Of a stretch of DNA of 18,441 bases, positions 14,238 to 18,441 are shown one piece after another (positions within the stretch are counted from its first letter, which is position 1; every line of letters begins with the position of its first letter). The position numbers and the translations under genes are program-made. The stretch comes from Deltaproteobacteria bacterium. Lineage in GTDB: Bacteria; Desulfobacterota; Syntrophia; Syntrophales; UBA5619. Under the pieces are notes generated by a model. The model did not search any database. It saw only the letters and a list, made by a program, of their open reading frames with translations, and was not told the origin of the DNA. The DNA is taken from contig JAJFTY010000167.1 in the NCBI GenBank assembly GCA_021372695.1, forward strand, positions 1-18,441, written 5' to 3'.

Positions 14238-15131
14238 ATGGACAGACAACCGTTGTTCAAGAGGAAGACGGCCCTTTCGTACAAGACGGAGGAGAAAACC
14301 GTCGTTCGGGGCTATAACGTGAGCGATCTGGCGGAGGCGGGCTATACGTTTTACGATATGCTCTTCATCCTGTTCCAGAACCGTATCCCCGCCGAGAACG
14401 AGGCAGACATGCTGCGTTATGAGACGGGCGAGTTCCTGGAGCACTCGATGTCGCCGTCGGCGGCGTCGGCGATCGCCGTGATGGGCGGCCGGCCGAACCT
14501 GCCGGCGGCAATCGCGGCGGCGGTGATGACCTTCGGGTCGGCGCACGGTCCGGGGGCGGCGCACGGGTACATGATGCACAAGTACATCGAACGGGCGCGC
14601 GTCGAGGGGAAGACGCTCGAAGAGATGGGCAAGATCCTGGTGGACGAGTACGTGGACGCGGGACTGGCGGTCATGGGGATGGGCCAGCCGCAGCACCTGG
14701 ACGGCGACCCGCGGGCGCAACCGACGCACATCAAGCACGAGCAGCTCTGCAGCGGCGTCTATCTGAAGTTGCAGTGGGCGATCGAGAAGCATTTCAACGC
14801 CCGCCGGAAGAAGGAGGGCAAGGCATTCGTCGCGGTGAACATGATCGGCGCCGGCAATACGGCCCTGGCGGAGCTGGGATTTTCCCCGAATGCGGCCTGG
14901 TGCATCGGGTGCGTCTGCCGCGGTTTCAGCTGCGCGGCGCATGCGACCTACACGATGAAGAAGGGGCGGGCTTGGGCGGCATCGAAGCGCGAACCCATGG
15001 TCCAGATGCTGGATCTTTCCATGATCAAGTACATCGGTCCCGATAACCGTCCGGTGCCGAGCCAGGCCGAGAGAGAGGAATACGCCCGCAAGCAGAAAGA
15101 GGAAGGAGAATACAAGAAATGGATAATCTAG
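14238..15131 (+). CDS. Citrate synthase/citryl-CoA lyase-like protein, subunit A
   Basis: This 297-residue protein has the citrate synthase fold as judged from ordered landmarks: VRGYNVSDLAEAGYTFYDML (23-42), LPAAIAAAVMTFG with SAHGPGAAHG (88-110, active-site His region), VMGMGQPQHLDGDPRA (145-160), and GNTALAELGFSPNAAWCIG (206-224). In citryl-CoA lyase-type enzymes the third landmark reads like PGFGHPxHxxxDPR. Here the catalytic His position is Q150, while H153 and D157-P158-R159 remain. The usual Asp of the NVDGA-like motif is absent (NMIGA, 201-205). Residues 222-232 form an unusual C-x2-C-x-C-x4-C cluster. The C-terminal tail, YIGPDNRPVP, is shared with the next gene. The ATG at 14238 has GGAGG 8 nt upstream. 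It probably forms a heteromer with subunit B. Substrate unknown. Confidence 0.75.
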   Translation: MDRQPLFKRKTALSYKTEEKTVVRGYNVSDLAEAGYTFYDMLFILFQNRIPAENEADMLRYETGEFLEHSMSPSAASAIAVMGGRPNLPAAIAAAVMTFGSAHGPGAAHGYMMHKYIERARVEGKTLEEMGKILVDEYVDAGLAVMGMGQPQHLDGDPRAQPTHIKHEQLCSGVYLKLQWAIEKHFNARRKKEGKAFVAVNMIGAGNTALAELGFSPNAAWCIGCVCRGFSCAAHATYTMKKGRAWAASKREPMVQMLDLSMIKYIGPDNRPVPSQAEREEYARKQKEEGEYKKWII

Positions 15132-16114
15132 ACGATCCGAGACTCAATTTCAATTACCGGACCAGGGAATGGGGCACGGTTCCGTTCGATGAAAATCGCG
15201 CCCGTTTCCAGTGGGTGTCCGAAGTGGCCTATAAGAACGTTCACCGCATCGTGTCGCGGGGATACGACACGACGGAGCTGGTGGAGCATGGGTACGGGCT
15301 GACGGACGTTCTCTTCGTCGATTTTCAGGCGCGGATTCCGCTGGTCGAAGAAGACAAGATGCTCAACTACGTCATGGTCTGCATGTTCGAAGACGGCCTT
15401 TCCTCGCCGGCGAATATCGCACGGATCGTCGCCAGCGGCAAGACCATCCTGACCCAGGCCGCCGGCTCTTCGATCCTGGCTTTCGGCCATGCCTACGGCG
15501 CCTACCAGGAGATCGGAAAGCTGATGGACGGCATCCTGGCCCGTCAGGCGAAGGAGGGCAAACCGCTCGCCGAGGTGGTCGAGGCGGTGGTCAAGACGAA
15601 ACTGAACGACCCGGCCCTGGGGATTTCCGGACTGATGCTGAAGGACCCGATGGCCAAGCGGATGATCGCCCGGGCCGAGAAGCTGGGCGTTGCGGGCAAG
15701 TATGTCTCGCTGATGAAGGAGATGGTGAAGGCGGCGCAGAAGTTGAGCAAGGAACCGGTGGACATCGATCTCCTTGGCGCGACCGCCGCGGTGATGTTCG
15801 ACATCGGCTTCACGCCCGAGGCGACGTGGGGGATCCTTTCGGTGACGCGTGCGTTTGCGACGGGAGCCCACTACTGCGAGGAGATGGAGCGGGAGGAGCC
15901 GGTGCGTCTCGGCCAGACGCTGACGCCCAAGGCGTGGTATGACGGGCCGGAAGACAGGCCGGTGCCGACGCTCGAGGAGCGCAAGAAGGTGGCCAAGGCC
16001 ATGGAGGCCCAGACGCCCGAGGAGTGGAAGAAGACCTTCCTCGAGCGGCAGAAGATCAAAGGTTCCGGCTGGGCCATCGTCGAGGAGATCGACGACCCCA
16101 AACGGAAAATCTGA
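15119..16114 (+). CDS. Citrate synthase/citryl-CoA lyase-like protein, subunit B
   Basis: This 331-residue paralogue of the preceding protein is read from an ATG inside its 3' end (13-nt overlap, different frame), with GGAAGGAG upstream, so the two are translationally coupled. Landmarks of the fold are SRGYDTTELVEHGYGLTDVL (46-65), EDGLSSPANIARIVASG (91-107), AFGHAYGAYQ (121-130, first His), GISGLMLKDPMA (168-179) and VDIDLLGATAAVMFDIGF (214-231). In place of the GFGHPxH...DPR loop it has SGLMLKDPM, so the central catalytic His and the following Arg are gone. A DxD (D215/D217) sits where the catalytic Asp region would be. The tail contains YDGPEDRPVPTLEER, like subunit A, plus a charged extension. 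It probably pairs with subunit A; whether B is catalytic or structural is open. Confidence 0.72.
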   Translation: MDNLDDPRLNFNYRTREWGTVPFDENRARFQWVSEVAYKNVHRIVSRGYDTTELVEHGYGLTDVLFVDFQARIPLVEEDKMLNYVMVCMFEDGLSSPANIARIVASGKTILTQAAGSSILAFGHAYGAYQEIGKLMDGILARQAKEGKPLAEVVEAVVKTKLNDPALGISGLMLKDPMAKRMIARAEKLGVAGKYVSLMKEMVKAAQKLSKEPVDIDLLGATAAVMFDIGFTPEATWGILSVTRAFATGAHYCEEMEREEPVRLGQTLTPKAWYDGPEDRPVPTLEERKKVAKAMEAQTPEEWKKTFLERQKIKGSGWAIVEEIDDPKRKI

Positions 16115-16123
16115 TGGTTCAGG

Positions 16124-16164
16124 GATCCCCGCCCCGGTCGTTTCCCAGGCAGAGGGTGGGGATC
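16124..16164 (+). other. Hairpin between subunit B and the aldehyde dehydrogenase
   Basis: GATCCCCGCCC (16124-16134) pairs with GGGTGGGGATC (16154-16164) through 11 bp with one G-T pair and a 19-nt loop, starting 10 nt after the subunit B stop. No immediate T-run follows, so partial attenuation or RNA processing between the genes is more likely than full termination. Confidence 0.4.
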
Positions 16165-16215
16165 ATTCTATAGCGGCTTGAGGTTCTTTTCTTTTTGGAG
16201 GTAAGGGGGAACGAT

Positions 16216-17607
16216 ATGGAAGACAATATTCAGGAAATGTACAAAAAGGCGCGTGCGGCATTCAAGGTCGTCGAGTACTGGCCGCAGGAGAAGGTCGACG
16301 AAATGGTTCTGGCTGTAGGCTGGGAGCTGCAGAAGGCGGAGACGGCCGATGAGCTGGCCCGTCTGGCCGTGGAAAAGTCGGGTCTCGGCGTCTACGAGGA
16401 CAAGGTCCACAAGATCGGTACGAAGGTCCGCGGTACGCTCTACGACCAGATCGGCATCAAGACCTGCGGCCTGGTCAGCGAGGACAAGGCGAAGGGGATC
16501 CGGACGTACGCCAAGCCCATCGGCGTGATCGCGAACGTCGTTCCCTGCACCAACCCCGAGTCTACGGTCTGCTGCATCGCCCTTTCGACGCTGAAGACCC
16601 GCAATGCGATCATCTGCTCGCCCCATCCCCGCACGGAGCTGGCGACGAATGCGACGGTGGACCACATCCGCAAGGCGCTCGCGAAGGTTGGCGCCCCGGT
16701 GGATCTCGTTCAGTGCATCCGGAAGACGAGCAACGAAAAGACACAGGAGTTGATGGCGAACTGCGACTATGCCGTGGCCACGGGCGGCGCGGCGCTGGTG
16801 AAGGTGGTCTACGGGGCGGGCGTCCCGGCGCAGACGGTGGGGGCCGGAAACGTGATCTCCATCATCGATTCCACGATCAAGGACATCCCCGGGGTCGCCT
16901 TCCGGCTCCGGAAATCCAAGACGGCCAACAACGCGGCCTCCTGCTCCTCGGAGAATGCGGTTGCCATCGAGGAGGTCATCTTCGACAAGATGATGGCGGC
17001 CCTCAAGGCCGAAGGGGGCTATCTCTGCACGACCGCAGAGCGTGAGATCCTCCGCAAGACGATGTGGCCCGACGGCCACACGCTGAACCGGGAGGTCGTG
17101 GCGAAGAACGCCCTGTTCATCGCGAACCTGGCAGGCCTCAAGGTCCCGGCCGACACGAAGATGCTGATGGTCATGGGCGAGAAGATCGGCCCGGAGGACC
17201 GCTTCTCCGGCGAGAAGCTCTCTCCTGTGCTGACCGTCTGGAAGTGGAACGATTTCGACGAGATGCTCGACCGCATGGAGAAGATCCTGAAGTTCTCCGG
17301 CGAGGGGCACTCCGTGAACATCCAGACGTCCCTCGACGAGCGGATGCACAAGCTCGGCCTTCGGGCGAACACGAGCCGCGTCGTCTGCAACATGGGCCAC
17401 ACCGAGGCCAACAGCGGCGGCTGGACGAGCCATCTGGGCTTCACGGACACGCTGGGCTGCGGGACCTGGGCGGGAAACATCAGCTGCGAGAACATCAACT
17501 GGAAGCAGTTCCTCATGTACACCCGCGTGGCCGTGCCCGTGGCGAACTACCAGCCCTCCGATGAAGAGCTCTTCGGCGCCTATCTGAAGAAGTACGGCAG
17601 GGACTGA
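16216..17607 (+). CDS. CoA-acylating aldehyde dehydrogenase (SauS/EutE-like)
   Basis: This 463-residue enzyme of the acylating aldehyde dehydrogenase branch converts an aldehyde, CoA and NAD(P)+ to an acyl-CoA, or the reverse. Landmarks are IGVIANVVPCTNPESTV (102-118, the PxTNP motif of acylating enzymes), the nucleotide-binding ATGG (188-191), and the active-site cysteine C243 in ASCSSEN. The C-terminal TLGCGTWAGNISCENI (412-427) is also typical of this group. The SCSSEN version resembles sulfoacetaldehyde/succinate-semialdehyde-type dehydrogenases more than plain acetaldehyde enzymes, but the substrate cannot be fixed. There is no microcompartment targeting peptide and no shell genes nearby. 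The ATG at 16216 was chosen over an upstream TTG that lies in the ribosome-site region GGAGGTAAGGGGG. It probably supplies or consumes the acyl-CoA handled by the citrate synthase-like pair. Confidence 0.88.
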   Translation: MEDNIQEMYKKARAAFKVVEYWPQEKVDEMVLAVGWELQKAETADELARLAVEKSGLGVYEDKVHKIGTKVRGTLYDQIGIKTCGLVSEDKAKGIRTYAKPIGVIANVVPCTNPESTVCCIALSTLKTRNAIICSPHPRTELATNATVDHIRKALAKVGAPVDLVQCIRKTSNEKTQELMANCDYAVATGGAALVKVVYGAGVPAQTVGAGNVISIIDSTIKDIPGVAFRLRKSKTANNAASCSSENAVAIEEVIFDKMMAALKAEGGYLCTTAEREILRKTMWPDGHTLNREVVAKNALFIANLAGLKVPADTKMLMVMGEKIGPEDRFSGEKLSPVLTVWKWNDFDEMLDRMEKILKFSGEGHSVNIQTSLDERMHKLGLRANTSRVVCNMGHTEANSGGWTSHLGFTDTLGCGTWAGNISCENINWKQFLMYTRVAVPVANYQPSDEELFGAYLKKYGRD

Positions 17608-17645
17608 TCTTGAGGCTTGCGAAACTTCGAGCGATACGGTAGTGA

Positions 17646-17676
17646 AAAACGGCCGCCGGCGAATGGCGGCCGTTTT
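17646..17676 (+). terminator. Intrinsic bidirectional terminator after the aldehyde dehydrogenase
   Basis: AAAACGGCCGCC (17646-17657) pairs perfectly with GGCGGCCGTTTT (17665-17676) around a 7-nt loop, 38 nt past the stop codon. The T-run is part of the stem base, as is common for bidirectional terminators. It separates the catabolic operon from the HAD gene. Confidence 0.85.
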
Positions 17677-17690
17677 CAATTCGGAATGGG

Positions 17691-18353
17691 ATGGCCATGA
17701 TCCGGGCGGTATTCTGGGACAACGACGGGGTTCTCGTCGACACGGAAAAACTCTACTATCAGGCAACCCGAGAGCTTATGCTCCAGGCGGGGGTCACGCT
17801 GACGCCCGCGCTTTTCCAGCAGATCTCCCTCTTCGAGGGGAGGAGCGCCTTCGATCTGGCTGCGGAGAAGGGAGTCCCCCGGGAGGTGATCGACCGCCTT
17901 CACGAAGCAAGGAACCGGCGCTACACGGAGCTGCTCGCGGGCGGCGTCCGCATCCTGGAAGGGGTCGAGGAGACCCTGGGTTCGCTCCGGGGCAGGGTGA
18001 TTCAGGCGATCGTGACCAGTTCCCGGAGAATCCATTTCGACGCGATGCACGTTCGGACCGGGCTCCCGGCCTTTTTCGATTTCATCCTGGCCCGGGAGGA
18101 TTACCGGCTTTCCAAGCCGGACCCGGAACCGTACCGGCTCGCCATGGAGAAAAGCGGCTGCGGCCCGGAGGAGTGTCTCGTCGTGGAAGACTCGGAACGG
18201 GGGCTCCGGGCGGCCATCGCGGCCGGCATCCGCTGCATCGTCGTTCCGAACGATCTGACCCGGAAGGCCGCCTTCGCCGGGGCCTGGCGGATCCTTCCCT
18301 CATGCCGGGCGATCCCCGGGGAGATCGAACGGCTGGGCGGGATGAAGGGATGA
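17691..18353 (+). CDS. HAD-superfamily phosphatase/phosphomutase-like hydrolase (subfamily IA)
   Basis: This 220-residue cytosolic HAD hydrolase has all four motifs: motif I DNDGVLVDT with nucleophile D10 and acid/base D12, motif II VTSS (108-111), motif III K142 in SKPDPEPY, and motif IV VVEDSERGLRAA (164-175). An alpha-helical cap of about 65 residues follows motif I, as in beta-phosphoglucomutase and phosphoglycolate phosphatase relatives. The sugar or other phosphate substrate cannot be read from sequence. The start is either the ATG at 17691 or the in-frame ATG at 17697; the ribosome site is weak for both. It lies just 14 nt behind a strong terminator with no obvious promoter between, so its transcription start is unclear. 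Its stop overlaps the next start as ATGA. Confidence 0.87.
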   Translation: MAMIRAVFWDNDGVLVDTEKLYYQATRELMLQAGVTLTPALFQQISLFEGRSAFDLAAEKGVPREVIDRLHEARNRRYTELLAGGVRILEGVEETLGSLRGRVIQAIVTSSRRIHFDAMHVRTGLPAFFDFILAREDYRLSKPDPEPYRLAMEKSGCGPEECLVVEDSERGLRAAIAAGIRCIVVPNDLTRKAAFAGAWRILPSCRAIPGEIERLGGMKG

Positions 18354-18441
18354 CGAAGCCTGCTCACCAGGGCAATGTTCCAAAGCGTCACGCGGCTGCC
18401 GCCGATTCCCGGGAGCAGTGGGATGGAGAAATGGAGGAATG
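18350..18441 (+). CDS. Start of an unidentified protein (partial, cut by window end)
   Basis: An ATG at 18350 overlaps the HAD stop codon as ATGA, and its frame stays open to the window edge (30 complete codons). The readable N-terminus begins MTKPAHQGNVPKRHAAADS and is hydrophilic with no signal peptide. Purines (GGGCGGGATGAAGGG) lie upstream as a possible ribosome site. I do not recognise a family from so few residues. The tight overlap is the main argument that it is a real gene, co-translated with the HAD gene. Confidence 0.4.
   Translation, partial: MTKPAHQGNVPKRHAAAADSREQWDGEMEE

Noticed and set aside
14238..17607. Bacterial microcompartment operon
   Set aside because: Acylating aldehyde dehydrogenases often occur in microcompartments, but there are no shell-protein genes here and no N-terminal targeting helix on the enzyme.
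16168..17766. A 532-codon minus-strand open frame opposite the aldehyde dehydrogenase
   Set aside because: It is antisense to a gene with intact catalytic motifs, crosses the intrinsic terminator, and has typical GC-shadow composition.

Overview
The window is about 60% GC chromosomal DNA that looks like an anaerobic Desulfobacterota (delta-proteobacterial) or Syntrophales-like organism. This rests on gene content: DctP/Q/M TRAP transporter, VKOR-type disulfide oxidase, C_GCAxxG_C_C redox protein, UPF0210/UPF0237 pair and acylating aldehyde dehydrogenase. The taxon is an inference. I see no phage, IS, CRISPR, tRNA or rRNA.

Left part, 1-5700. The end of an ACT-domain UPF0237 gene and a complete UPF0210 gene form a + strand pair closed by a strong hairpin. 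A REP-like inverted element follows. A four-gene minus-strand operon then runs from 5617 down to 1696: long-chain polyprenyl diphosphate synthase, periplasmic DsbC-like thiol isomerase, M29 aminopeptidase, and a VKOR-thioredoxin fusion. The first three genes overlap by 1 and 4 nt. The operon joins synthesis of a quinone tail with quinone-linked disulfide formation. It has a near-consensus sigma70 promoter followed at once by a terminator-like hairpin.

Middle, 5700-7835. A near-consensus promoter and a structured leader precede a Gdx/SugE guanidinium exporter. A C_GCAxxG_C_C protein and an EamA transporter follow on the same strand.

Right part, 7895-17607, is a divergent, apparently catabolic locus. 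On the minus strand are dctP, dctQ and dctM, an MDR zinc alcohol dehydrogenase and a LysR regulator. On the plus strand are two overlapping citrate synthase/citryl-CoA lyase-like genes and an acylating aldehyde dehydrogenase of the SauS/EutE type. The simplest reading is: import an organic acid or sulfonate, oxidise an alcohol to an aldehyde, convert it to an acyl-CoA, then make or break a C-C bond with an unusual two-subunit citrate synthase-fold enzyme. Both subunits have degenerate active sites, and one carries a four-cysteine cluster. The 700-bp divergent region holds two copies of a promoter-like module and several dyads. I do not recognise this gene set as a characterised pathway; it is the best candidate here for something undescribed.

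The window ends with a HAD phosphatase behind a perfect terminator, and the start of a further gene that overlaps it by ATGA.
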